Positions 1-5,579 of a stretch of 5,683 bases of DNA are shown here, in pieces. The translations under genes and the position numbers were made by a program. The notes under the pieces were generated by a model. It was given only the letters and a program-made list of their open reading frames with translations, did not search any database and had not been told where the DNA came from. The DNA lies in the NCBI GenBank assembly GCA_009693225.1, contig SHXP01000156.1:1-5683 (forward strand). Direction: 5' to 3'. The stretch's first letter is position 1. Each line of letters starts with the position of its first letter. This DNA comes from Limnohabitans sp. (lineage in GTDB: Bacteria; Pseudomonadota; Gammaproteobacteria; Burkholderiales; Burkholderiaceae_C).

Positions 1-145
1 CCAACAAATGATGAAGAAAGTGGCTCAAAACTTCAAAAAACAAGCAAATAAGGGCTTGAATTTCAGAATGTGCAATTTACCTCAGCAAAAAAGATCAACC
101 AGGTAATGCAAACTAATTTATCGACCAATATTTCAGCAGCCTGTT
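1..145. other. AT-rich flank abutting the broken hslO; possible insertion-sequence remnant
   Basis: This stretch is visibly different from the rest of the window: the first 60 bases are about 35% GC by count, with many A-runs, while the neighbouring genes are GC-rich. hslO coding similarity stops at about position 145. At 131-147 the plus strand reads TTTCAGCAGCCTGTTAA, which resembles the terminal sequences of some insertion sequences; that is recollection and I cannot name a family. A short open frame runs from 2 to a TAA at 104-106 (34 codons, rich in Lys, Gln and Asn); it may be the tail of a gene cut by the window edge, and I do not recognise it. The reading as foreign DNA rests on composition and on the abrupt end of hslO. 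Ordinary deletion or rearrangement is the alternative. Confidence 0.35.
35..58 (-). terminator. weak candidate intrinsic terminator, minus strand
   Basis: Read on the minus strand, CAAGC (58-54) and GCTTG (45-41) form a 5-bp stem around an 8-nt loop, followed at once by six T residues (40-35). The orientation would end transcripts running out of the hslO remnant. The stem is short and the surroundings are AT-rich, so chance is a real possibility. Confidence 0.25.
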
Positions 146-594
146 AAGGGCAGTTTGTGGTCGTCGTACAGCGAGACCACGCCCTGGTAAGGCTGCTGCC
201 CTGCACGCCTGCCCGCCGGGTCCAGCGTGATGGCGCAGCGCCCGAGATTATGTTGATTGGTCATGTCTTCAAAGGGCATGCCAGGAGTGACTTCGCCTAT
301 GGTTTTGGCGGTTGCACGCAAGCGCAAATCGGATTGCACCTCGACCACGGCGAGTTTGAGCGGCCCTTCGCCGTGAAGTTGCAGCACCAGTGCGCCGTCA
401 AACTTGATATTGGCCTGCATCAACACGGCGGCGGCGGTTATTTCGCCCAGCAGATGCCGAACGGCTTCAGGGTAAGGACCGGTTTCGCGGTTATCTGCCC
501 GGCGCTTCAAAATGTCCTGCCAGCTGTCTGTCAGTCGCACCAGCAGGCCGCGCACCGGCAGACCTTCAAAAATAAACTTGTGCAATTCGCTCAT
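133..594 (-). pseudogene. hslO: truncated Hsp33 redox-regulated chaperone (hslO), N-terminal half only
   Basis: Hsp33 is a cytoplasmic holdase activated by oxidative unfolding of a C-terminal zinc domain (CxC and CxxC cysteines). The remaining 153 residues match the N-terminal chaperone domain: the opening HKFIFEGLPVRG, the FDGALVLQLHGEGPLKLAVV stretch (residues 65-84) and GQQPYQGVV (132-140). Intact family members have about 290-320 residues. This one stops at residue 153 with a non-family tail, TGC, so the EQL-type segment and all four zinc cysteines are gone. The only cysteines left, C120 and C153, do not form the switch. The break lies near position 145, at the edge of the AT-rich flank. 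The start is clear: the ATG (594-592) overlaps the TGA of the upstream carbonic-anhydrase-like gene as ATGA, and residue 1 fits the family. Redox-switch function should be lost. The frame is open up to the break, so a fragment could still be made. Identification is firm; the cause of truncation is inferred. Confidence 0.88.
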
Positions 595-1115
595 GCGATT
601 TTTTTCAGTCCATTTTTAAAACGCAGCGCGTTGTTCATATAGTGTTTGGCGCTGTTGCGCAGGCCTTCGATCTGCTCGGGGGTGAGTTGGCGCACCACCT
701 TGGCCGGTGTACCCATGATCATGCTGCCGTCGGGAAACTCCTTGCCCTCGGTGACCACCGAACCGGCACCGACCACGCAGTTGCGGCCGATACGCGCGCC
801 GTTGAGCACCACGGCCGCTATGCCGATGAGACTTTCATCGCCGATGGTGCAGCCGTGCAACATGACCTGGTGGCCCACGGTGACATGCTTGCCCACGACA
901 ACCGGCAAGCCGTTGTCAGCGTGAATCACGGCCAGATCTTGGATATTGCTGCCCTCGCCGATGGTGATGGTTTCGGTGTCGCCGCGGATGACGGCATTGA
1001 ACCAGACGCTGGTATTGGCATGCAGGCTGACCGCGCCCATGACATGCGCGCTGTCGGCGATCCAGGCGCTGGGGTGTAGATCGGGGCTGTGCTCGTCGAG
1101 CTGGTAAATGGCCAT
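591..1115 (-). CDS. gamma-carbonic-anhydrase-like left-handed beta-helix protein (YrdA/PaaY type)
   Basis: A 174-residue protein of the gamma-class carbonic anhydrase superfamily, expected to be a trimeric cytoplasmic metalloenzyme. Hexapeptide repeats of the left-handed beta-helix run through roughly residues 15-135 (GAVSLHANTSVWFNAVIRGD, then IGEGSNIQDLAVIH, VGHQVMLHGCTIG, VVLNGARIG). The three zinc ligands of the family are visible: H65 (VIHAD), H82 (VGHQ) and H87 (MLHGC), with the five-residue spacing of the last two. R44/D46 and Q59/D60 match the conserved active-site Arg-Asp and Gln-Asp pairs. A C-terminal helix (about 145-174) closes the fold. The acidic proton-shuttle loop of archaeal Cam is not evident, as in bacterial YrdA/PaaY/CaiE-like members. 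Activity is therefore uncertain: carbonic anhydrase, thioesterase (PaaY) or another role. The start is supported by AGGA nine bases upstream. It is first of a two-gene unit with hslO and divergent from the DUF455 gene. Confidence 0.88.
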   Translation of the reverse strand: MAIYQLDEHSPDLHPSAWIADSAHVMGAVSLHANTSVWFNAVIRGDTETITIGEGSNIQDLAVIHADNGLPVVVGKHVTVGHQVMLHGCTIGDESLIGIAAVVLNGARIGRNCVVGAGSVVTEGKEFPDGSMIMGTPAKVVRQLTPEQIEGLRNSAKHYMNNALRFKNGLKKIA

Positions 1116-1124
1116 GTTCAGTGT

Positions 1125-1128
1125 TCCT
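1125..1128 (-). promoter_or_regulatory. ribosome binding site of the carbonic-anhydrase-like gene
   Basis: The minus strand reads AGGA at 1128-1125, nine bases before the ATG at 1115-1113. It supports that start and implies a 5' leader, in contrast to the divergent DUF455 gene. Confidence 0.6.
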
Positions 1129-1136
1129 GTGTGTTT

Positions 1137-1148
1137 CTACAATTGTAG
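1137..1148. promoter_or_regulatory. palindromic divergent -10 region between carbonic-anhydrase-like and DUF455 genes
   Basis: CTACAATTGTAG is a perfect 12-bp palindrome and holds TACAAT on both strands (plus 1138-1143, minus 1147-1142), each one mismatch from the sigma-70 -10 consensus TATAAT. Facing rightward, the normal -10 to start distance puts the transcript start at or beside the ATG at 1151, so the DUF455 mRNA may be leaderless. Facing leftward, the start would fall near 1135, giving a leader of about 20 nt that contains AGGA. No good -35 box is seen on either side (best rightward match TGTTCA at 1115-1120, 3 of 6). A dyad this placed could also be a regulator site. The palindrome is seen; the promoter roles are inferred. 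Confidence 0.45.
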
Positions 1149-1150
1149 GG

Positions 1151-1960
1151 ATGGAATTACGAAGCGCTGCCCTTCAGGTATTGTGCGATGCCGACCCGCA
1201 CACCCAGGTGCAGGCGGTGCAAGCGCTATGGCTTGAACGCGACCAATTGTCATTGGACACCCACAGCGTATTGGCGTCACCCGATATGCCGCTGCCCGGG
1301 CGTCCGGCAAAACCATTGCTCAAACCACCGCAACATGTCCCCTCGCGCTCGGTACACACGCCCCAGGGTCTGGCGGGGCTGGTGCACTCGATTTGCCATA
1401 TTGAATTCAACGCCATCCATCTGGCGCTGGACGCGATCTGGCGCTTTCCCGGTTTGCCGCAGGCGTATTATCGCGACTGGTTGAAAGTGGCGTACGAGGA
1501 ATCGACGCACTTTGAATTGCTGTGTGCCTTGCTGCGAAACATGGGCCACGGCTACGGCGACTTCGACGCGCACGACTGCCTGTGGCAGATGTGCGAGAAA
1601 ACCGCAGACGATGTGATCGCCCGCATGGCGCTGGTGCCGCGCACACTGGAAGCGCGCGGGCTGGACGCGACGCCCTTGATACAAGCGAAATTGCATATCA
1701 GCGATTCACCGCACGCTGCTGCCTTGCAACCTATATTGAAAATTATTTTGCGCGACGAGATCGGCCATGTGGCTATCGGCAACCACTGGTTCCGCTGGCT
1801 GTGCGCCCAACATCAGCTGGACCCCTTGGCGCACTATCCGCTGCTGGTGCAACGCCACGCCGCGCCACGCCTGAAGCCGCCCTTTAACAATGAAGCGCGT
1901 TTGCAGGCCGGGTTCACCCGCGAAGAGATTGATTGGTTGCTGGCGCAACGCTTAGCTTGA
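1151..1960 (+). CDS. DUF455 ferritin-like domain protein
   Basis: A 269-residue protein of the DUF455 family, which has a ferritin-like four-helix fold; its cellular role is not established. The di-iron carboxylate pattern is visible as E85 (HIEFN), E117-x-x-H120 (EESTH), E167 (LEARG) and E203-x-x-H206 (RDEIGH). Other family hallmarks are LPGRPAKP (48-55), SVHTPQGLAGLVHSI (67-81), YRDWLKVAYEE (107-117), YGDFDAHDCLW (135-145), MALVPRTLEARGLDATP (159-175) and the APRLKPPFN tail (238-246). I chose the ATG at 1151 because MELRSAALQ fits the usual family N-terminus. An in-frame GTG at 1121 would add ten unrelated residues and lies across the divergent promoter region. No Shine-Dalgarno sits at a workable distance, since TAGGG abuts the ATG, which fits a leaderless transcript. 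It is convergent with xerD, 52 bp downstream. The family assignment is firm; oxidase, hydroxylase or metal-storage activity would be guesswork. Confidence 0.9.
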   Translation: MELRSAALQVLCDADPHTQVQAVQALWLERDQLSLDTHSVLASPDMPLPGRPAKPLLKPPQHVPSRSVHTPQGLAGLVHSICHIEFNAIHLALDAIWRFPGLPQAYYRDWLKVAYEESTHFELLCALLRNMGHGYGDFDAHDCLWQMCEKTADDVIARMALVPRTLEARGLDATPLIQAKLHISDSPHAAALQPILKIILRDEIGHVAIGNHWFRWLCAQHQLDPLAHYPLLVQRHAAPRLKPPFNNEARLQAGFTREEIDWLLAQRLA

Positions 1961-2012
1961 GGCAAGAACAGGCCCATAGCGCTGAATCTGATCAGCTGTT
2001 GATCCATCCTGC

Positions 2013-2924
2013 CTATCCTCTGGGATGATGCTGCGCATGCAACTGCTGCAAGCGTTCCCTGGCCACATGAGTGTAAATCGTGGTGGTGGATATATCCGCG
2101 TGGCCGAGCAGCATTTGCACCGCGCGCAAATCGGCGCCGTGGTTGAGCAGGTGCGTGGCGAACGCATGGCGCAAGGTGTGCGGCGACAGAGGCACATGTA
2201 TATCGGCGAGCAGTGCGTATTTTTTGATCAGCATCCAGAACATCACCCGGCTCATGGCAGCGCCGCGTTGCGTCACAAACACCGCTGCGCTGTTTTGTTT
2301 GCCGAGCAATTCGCTGCGCGCCGTGTCCAGGTAACGCTGTAACCAGTCGCCTGCCTCCTCGCCGAACGGCACCAGGCGTTCTTTGTCGCCTTTACCGGTG
2401 ATGCGCAACACGCCTTCGCGCATGTTCAGCGACAACATCGGCAGATTCACCAGTTCGCTGACGCGCAAGCCGCTGGCGTACAGCAATTCCAGCATGGCGC
2501 GGTCGCGTAACCCTAAGGCCGTGTCGGTGTCCGGCGCGTTCAACAAGGCAACGACCTGCGCTTCGCTCAGGCTTTTGGGCAGACGCAGAGGTTGCCGCGC
2601 CGACAGCAGTTTCAGGGTCGGGTCGGCCAGCAAGCGGTTGTCGCGCAGCGCCCAGCGGTAAAAACGCCGGAACACGGTCATGCGCCGGTTTGCGGACGTC
2701 GCCTTGGTGGCTTCGTGGCGGTGCGCGAAATAGGCTTGTAAATCGGCTTCCGCCGCAGTCGCCAGCGAGCTGTTTTGCGTATGCAGCCACAGCGCTAGGC
2801 CGTTCAAGTCACGCCGGTACGCCGCCAGCGTCAGCGCCGACAAACCGTCTTCCAGCCAGGCGCTACCGATGAAGGCATCGATCAACGGGTCCGGCGTGTT
2901 AGTTGAGCTTGAGTTTTTGCGCAT
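2013..2924 (-). CDS. xerD: site-specific tyrosine recombinase XerD
   Basis: XerD acts with XerC at the dif site, with FtsK, to resolve chromosome dimers at division. The 303-residue length is close to the usual 298. Residues about 12-105 are the SAM-like core-binding domain (WLEDGLSALTLAAYRRDL, 23-40) and about 115-295 the catalytic domain. All catalytic residues are present: R154 (ASGLRVSEL), K178 (TGKGDKER), H249 and R252 (SPHTLRHAF), H275 (LLGHADIS) and the nucleophile Y284 (IYTHV), in register with E. coli R148, K172, H244, R247, H270 and Y279. The N-terminal WLEDGLS motif favours XerD over XerC. The start at 2924 is backed by AAGG six bases upstream and by the fit of the N-terminus. It overlaps the end of the Bug gene by 26 nt in another frame, so it is last in an overlapping operon with murB. 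It is not an integron or phage integrase: no extra domains and chromosomal neighbours. Confidence 0.95.
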   Translation of the reverse strand: MRKNSSSTNTPDPLIDAFIGSAWLEDGLSALTLAAYRRDLNGLALWLHTQNSSLATAAEADLQAYFAHRHEATKATSANRRMTVFRRFYRWALRDNRLLADPTLKLLSARQPLRLPKSLSEAQVVALLNAPDTDTALGLRDRAMLELLYASGLRVSELVNLPMLSLNMREGVLRITGKGDKERLVPFGEEAGDWLQRYLDTARSELLGKQNSAAVFVTQRGAAMSRVMFWMLIKKYALLADIHVPLSPHTLRHAFATHLLNHGADLRAVQMLLGHADISTTTIYTHVARERLQQLHAQHHPRG

Positions 2925-3882
2925 CGACCACCTTTTTGTACACCTCGTATTCGGCTTTCAATTGCGCCGCAAATTCGCCCGGGCTGTTTGCGACCACGCG
3001 CGAACCGGTGGCTTCAATGCGCTTGACCACCGCCGGGTCCTGCAACACCTTGCGCACCGCAGCGTTCAATTGCGTCACCAGCGGCGCGGGCAAGCCTTTG
3101 GGCGCCCAGATACCGTAGAGCGCCGGACGGTTCACAGGTTCCAGACCCAGCTCTTTGAAGGTCGGTACGTCAGGCAATTCAGCCACACGCTCAGGCGCCG
3201 CCACGGCCAACGCAATCAGTCGCTTGTCCTTGATGTAAGGCAGGGCTGAGGGCAGGTTGTCAAAAATGACCGGCACCTGCCCGCCGACGGTGTCTCGCAG
3301 CGCCGGTCCCGCGCCTGCATAAGGTATGTGGACGACAAAGGTTTTGGTCAGGCTTTTGAACAACTCCATCTGCAAATGACCGACGCCGCCCGTGCCCGAG
3401 GAAGAGTAATCGTATTTGCCGGGTTTGGCACGCAACTCTTTCAAAAAACCGGCCATGTCTTTGGCAGGAAACGACGGGTGGATGGCCAGCACATTCGGCG
3501 TGGCCACCATATTGATGACGGGCGTGAAATCACTCAGCGGCTTGTAGGGGATGGCCGGATTGATGGCCGGGTTGGTCGCCGCGCTTGAGGCAGTGGTCAA
3601 ACCCAGGGTGTAGCCATCAGCAAGGGCACGAGCGACTTCGTATGCGCCGACCGTTCCACCGCCGCCGGCCTTGTTTTCCACCACCACCGACTGCCCGAGC
3701 AATTTACCCAAGGGCTCGGCGATGATGCGCGCGATCAAATCGGTGCTGCCGCCGGGGGCAAAGGGCACGATCAGGCGAACCGGTTTGGCGGGATAGGTTT
3801 GCGCCATCGCCGCGCCGGTGAAGGCACAGCACAAAGCGATCAGCAACTGTTGAAGAAATGTTTGTTTCATGAGTTTATGCAT
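2899..3882 (-). CDS. Bug-family (tripartite tricarboxylate transporter) periplasmic solute-binding protein
   Basis: A 327-residue periplasmic binding protein of the Bug/TctC family, which captures small carboxylates or related compounds, often for a TctA/TctB membrane pair. Residues 1-27 form a signal peptide: Lys-containing start, hydrophobic core LLIALCCAFTG, and cleavage expected after AMA before QTYP. Family signatures follow: YPAKPVRLIVPFAPGGSTD (30-48) with A51-R52, ENKAGGGGTVGA (69-80) to ADGYTL (88-93), YSSSGTGGVGHL (159-170), ELFK (173-176), HIPYAGAGPALRD (185-197) and GQVPVIFDN (201-209). The ATG at 3882 shares its A with the murB TGA (TGATG) and has a GGTGG-rich stretch just upstream. 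A GTG at 3885 and an ATG at 3870 (MKQTFLQQ) are alternatives that leave the signal peptide intact. No tctA or tctB is nearby, so it is an orphan SBP with unknown ligand, placed between murB and xerD. A lipoprotein is unlikely because the residue before each cysteine does not suit a lipobox. Confidence 0.92.
   Translation of the reverse strand: MHKLMKQTFLQQLLIALCCAFTGAAMAQTYPAKPVRLIVPFAPGGSTDLIARIIAEPLGKLLGQSVVVENKAGGGGTVGAYEVARALADGYTLGLTTASSAATNPAINPAIPYKPLSDFTPVINMVATPNVLAIHPSFPAKDMAGFLKELRAKPGKYDYSSSGTGGVGHLQMELFKSLTKTFVVHIPYAGAGPALRDTVGGQVPVIFDNLPSALPYIKDKRLIALAVAAPERVAELPDVPTFKELGLEPVNRPALYGIWAPKGLPAPLVTQLNAAVRKVLQDPAVVKRIEATGSRVVANSPGEFAAQLKAEYEVYKKVVDAQKLKLN
2928..2934 (-). promoter_or_regulatory. 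xerD ribosome binding site inside the upstream gene
   Basis: The minus strand reads AAGGTGG (2934-2928), with AAGG six bases from the xerD ATG (2924-2922). The site lies inside the last codons of the Bug gene and supports translation of the overlapping xerD start. Confidence 0.6.
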
Positions 3883-4931
3883 CACACCACCACCGGTTCA
3901 GGTTCAAGTTGAATGCCGAAGCGTTCGTACACACTGGTTTGAATCGCTTTGGCCAGAGTCACCACCTCGCCGCCGGTACAGGGGCTGTCGCGCCCGCCCT
4001 TGTTGATGATGACCAGCGCCTGGTTCTCGTAGACGGCCGCATTGCCGACAGATTTACCGCGCCAGCCGCAGGCGTCGATCAACCAGGCGGCAGCGAGTTT
4101 GATGCGCCCGTCGCTCAGGTGGTAATGCACCAGACGCGGTTCGCGCGCAATGATGTCGGCGCATTGCTCGGGCGACACAGTGGGGTTCTTGAAGAAACTG
4201 CCTGCGTTGCCCACCACCTGCGGGTTCGGCAATTTGGCGCGGCGTATCTCGCACACCCAGTCGAACACCTGCAGCGGCGTCGGCTTAGTGATGCCGGTTT
4301 GCGCCTGCTTTTTGTCCAGATCGGCATAAGCGATCTCAGCCCGCCATTTTTTTGGTAAACGAAAACGCACTTGCGTGATAAGGGCACGGCCCAGCAAACC
4401 CAGATCGCGTTTGTCGGCGGCCTGGTGCTTGAACACAGAATCGCGGTAACCGAAGGCGCATTGGGCTGCATCCAGCGTGAATTGCTTGCCGGTGTGCAGA
4501 TCCACCGCATCCAGCGACTCGAAACGGTCTTGCAACTCGACACCGTAAGCACCGATGTTCTGCGCCGGTGAAGCGCCGACCAGGCCGGGAATCATGGCCA
4601 GGTTTTCCAGCCCCGGCCAGCCCTGTTTCAAGGTCCATTCCACAAAACCGTGCCAGTCTTCGCCGCCGGCGGCCTGGACGATCCAGGCCTTGTCGTCTTC
4701 GGACACCATTTGTTTACCGGTCAGCTCGACCTTGATGACTAGCGGCTTGATGTCGCCGGTGATGACGATGTTACTGCCGCTGCCAAGCACAAAATGCGGC
4801 TCCAAGCGGACCGGGTCGGCCAGCAGCGCGGCGACGTCGTCCATGCTGCGCAGACGCAGCAGTCGCTCGGCTCTGGCGGCGATGCCGAAGGTGTTGTGGG
4901 CTTGCAGGGGAACCTGGGTCTCGATAATCAT
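3882..4931 (-). CDS. murB: UDP-N-acetylenolpyruvoylglucosamine reductase (MurB, type I)
   Basis: MurB is the cytoplasmic FAD enzyme that reduces UDP-GlcNAc-enolpyruvate to UDP-MurNAc with NADPH, the second committed step of peptidoglycan precursor synthesis. The protein is 349 residues, against 342 in E. coli. Visible motifs are the N-terminal HNTFGI (12-17), the FAD-binding VLGSGSNIVI (48-57), IPGLVGASPAQNIGAYGVEL (114-133), GYRDSVFKH (161-169), GNAGSFFKNP (241-250) and the C-terminal LEPEP (342-346). R163, S245 and E343 correspond to E. coli R159, S229 and E325. The Arg-to-Ser distance is about 12 residues longer than in E. coli, with the extra length around residues 195-222. It keeps the type I Tyr-loop region. 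The ATG at 4931 has no Shine-Dalgarno; a GACAAT -10-like hexamer lies six bases upstream, suggesting a leaderless message. It leads the murB - Bug - xerD operon, is divergent from yajQ, and its stop overlaps the next start by one base. Confidence 0.96.
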   Translation of the reverse strand: MIIETQVPLQAHNTFGIAARAERLLRLRSMDDVAALLADPVRLEPHFVLGSGSNIVITGDIKPLVIKVELTGKQMVSEDDKAWIVQAAGGEDWHGFVEWTLKQGWPGLENLAMIPGLVGASPAQNIGAYGVELQDRFESLDAVDLHTGKQFTLDAAQCAFGYRDSVFKHQAADKRDLGLLGRALITQVRFRLPKKWRAEIAYADLDKKQAQTGITKPTPLQVFDWVCEIRRAKLPNPQVVGNAGSFFKNPTVSPEQCADIIAREPRLVHYHLSDGRIKLAAAWLIDACGWRGKSVGNAAVYENQALVIINKGGRDSPCTGGEVVTLAKAIQTSVYERFGIQLEPEPVVV

Positions 4932-4937
4932 GTGAGA

Positions 4938-4943
4938 ATTGTC
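4938..4943 (-). promoter_or_regulatory. candidate -10 box of the murB operon
   Basis: The minus strand reads GACAAT, then TCTCAC, then the murB ATG. It has 4 of 6 consensus bases and would place transcription at or next to the start codon. No clear -35 box is seen 16-18 bp further up. This is inference from spacing and from the missing ribosome binding site. Confidence 0.35.
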
Positions 4944-4950
4944 GCACCCT

Positions 4951-4965
4951 GAACTTCTGAAGTAC
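4951..4965. repeat. imperfect 15-bp dyad in the murB-yajQ gap
   Basis: GAACTTCTGAAGTAC is symmetric about position 4958 with six of seven arm pairs matching (mismatch 4952/4964). It lies upstream of both divergent genes and could be a regulator site, but a dyad this short also arises by chance. Confidence 0.3.
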
Positions 4966-4970
4966 CGACC

Positions 4971-5456
4971 ATGCCCTCTTTTGATACTGTATGCGAAGCC
5001 GACGTGGTGGAAGTGAAAAACGGTGTCGACAACACCGCCAAGGAAATCGCCACCCGTTTTGATTTCAAAGGCACCTCGGCCGCCATCGAATTCAAGGACA
5101 AGGAAATCACGCTAATCGGCGACAGCGACTTTCAACTGGCGCAAATCGACGACATCCTGCGCAACAAACTGACCAAGCGCAATGTCGATATCCGGTTTCT
5201 GGACAAGGGCGTTGTGCAGAAAACAGGCGGCGACAAGGTCAAGCAGGTTATCAAGGTGCGCAATGGCATTGCCAGCGAGGACGCCAAGAAAATCCAACGC
5301 GTGATCAAGGACAGCAAGATGAAAGTGCAGGCCGCGATTCAAGGCGAGGCCGTGCGCATTACCGGCGCCAAGCGCGATGACTTACAAGCGGCGATGGCGC
5401 TGATTCGCAAGGAAATGCCCGATTTGCCATTGAGCTTTGACAATTTCCGCGACTGA
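4971..5456 (+). CDS. yajQ: YajQ family nucleotide / cyclic-di-GMP binding protein
   Basis: A 161-residue YajQ/UPF0234 protein, close to the 163 of E. coli. The fold is two similar ferredoxin-like or KH-like alpha/beta halves. Hallmarks are the MPSFDTVCEAD start, VDNTAKEIATRFDFKGTSA (19-37), FLDKGVVQKTGGDK (76-89), RNGIASEDAKKI (97-108), KVQAAIQGEAVRITGAKRDD (117-136) and the PLSFDNFRD end. Members bind nucleotides, and some (such as XC_3703 of Xanthomonas) bind cyclic-di-GMP and influence gene expression by partnering a transcription factor. Which applies here cannot be read from the sequence. The ATG at 4971 is the only start that gives the conserved N-terminus. Its ribosome binding site is weak (GAAG at 4959-4962). 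It is divergent from murB across 39 bp. A palindrome begins at the last base of its stop codon, and an IS6-type element starts about 30 bp downstream, so any native terminator may have been displaced. Confidence 0.95.
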   Translation: MPSFDTVCEADVVEVKNGVDNTAKEIATRFDFKGTSAAIEFKDKEITLIGDSDFQLAQIDDILRNKLTKRNVDIRFLDKGVVQKTGGDKVKQVIKVRNGIASEDAKKIQRVIKDSKMKVQAAIQGEAVRITGAKRDDLQAAMALIRKEMPDLPLSFDNFRD

Positions 5457-5482
5457 TTAATTGGGGTCAGGTTCCAATTAAT
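5456..5482. repeat. 27-bp near-palindrome at the yajQ stop codon, RAYT/REP-like
   Basis: ATTAATTGG (5456-5464) and CCAATTAAT (5474-5482) are perfect 9-bp inverted arms around GGTCAGGTT. Two G-T wobbles (5465/5473 and 5466/5472) would lengthen an RNA stem to 11 bp. The core GGGGTCAGGTTCC recalls small dispersed palindromes linked to REP-associated tyrosine transposases, which often carry a GGGGTCAG core; this link is from memory. No T-tract follows, so it is a poor intrinsic terminator, although it could protect the 3' end of the yajQ mRNA. Confidence 0.55.
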
Positions 5483-5486
5483 GTTA

Positions 5487-5502
5487 GGGATTCTCTGCAA
5501 AA
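5487..5502 (+). repeat. candidate left terminal inverted repeat of the IS6-family element
   Basis: GGGATTCTCTGCAAAA resembles the IS6/IS26 terminal pattern (IS26 end: GGCACTGTTGCAAA), sharing the leading GG and the TGCAAA end. It sits about 90 bp before the transposase start. IS6 elements make 8-bp target duplications, so the bases just left (TAATGTTA, 5479-5486) may recur beyond the right end outside the window. The exact first base is uncertain by one or two. Confidence 0.5.
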
Positions 5503-5525
5503 GCCTCATCATAAGTCATCCACAG

Positions 5526-5538
5526 GCCTGACTCAGGC
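5526..5538. repeat. 13-bp perfect palindrome GCCTGACTCAGGC
   Basis: Six-base arms GCCTGA and TCAGGC are centred on C5532. It shares its layout with the palindrome at 5565-5577, 39 bp away centre to centre. The pair could be an operator or transposase site in the IS left end, or RNA hairpins in the transposase leader. Function is not known. Confidence 0.45.
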
Positions 5539-5564
5539 ATCGTCAAGTTAACTCCCGTCCGTCG

Positions 5565-5577
5565 GCTAGAGTCTAGC
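5565..5577. repeat. 13-bp perfect palindrome GCTAGAGTCTAGC just before the transposase start
   Basis: Six-base arms GCTAGA and TCTAGC are centred on G5571, ending two bases before the ATG at 5580. It occupies the place where a ribosome binding site would be. As RNA it could fold as a 5-bp stem with a 3-nt loop and limit translation; as DNA it could bind a repressor. It also contains TAGAGT, a weak -10 match. Confidence 0.45.
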
Positions 5578-5579
5578 TG

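Noticed and set aside
1..106. Short frame ending at 104-106 as a real gene
   Set aside because: Only 34 codons are visible, with low-complexity Lys/Gln-rich content and no recognised family; it is noted in the flank description but not called as a CDS.
157..642. 161-codon plus-strand open frame opposite hslO
   Set aside because: It is antisense to a clearly recognised Hsp33 frame, has no recognisable domain, and fits an open shadow frame in GC-rich coding DNA.
642..1079. Long plus-strand frames opposite the carbonic-anhydrase-like gene
   Set aside because: They are His/Asp/Ala-rich shadow translations of a conserved hexapeptide-repeat gene, with no start signal or domain.
1121..1150. GTG start at 1121 for the DUF455 gene
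   Set aside because: It adds ten residues with no family match, has no ribosome binding site, and lies upstream of the likely -10 box; MELRSAAL at 1151 is the usual family N-terminus.
1990..2004. Hairpin GATCA-GCTGT-TGATC between the convergent DUF455 and xerD genes as a terminator
   Set aside because: The stem is only 5 bp and AT-weighted, with no T-tract on either strand. The 52-bp gap must end both transcripts, but I see no convincing signal there.
2013..2924. XerD as a phage, integron or defence-island integrase
   Set aside because: The length, the motif register with E. coli XerD, and the operon with murB all fit the housekeeping recombinase; no att site or tRNA is adjacent.
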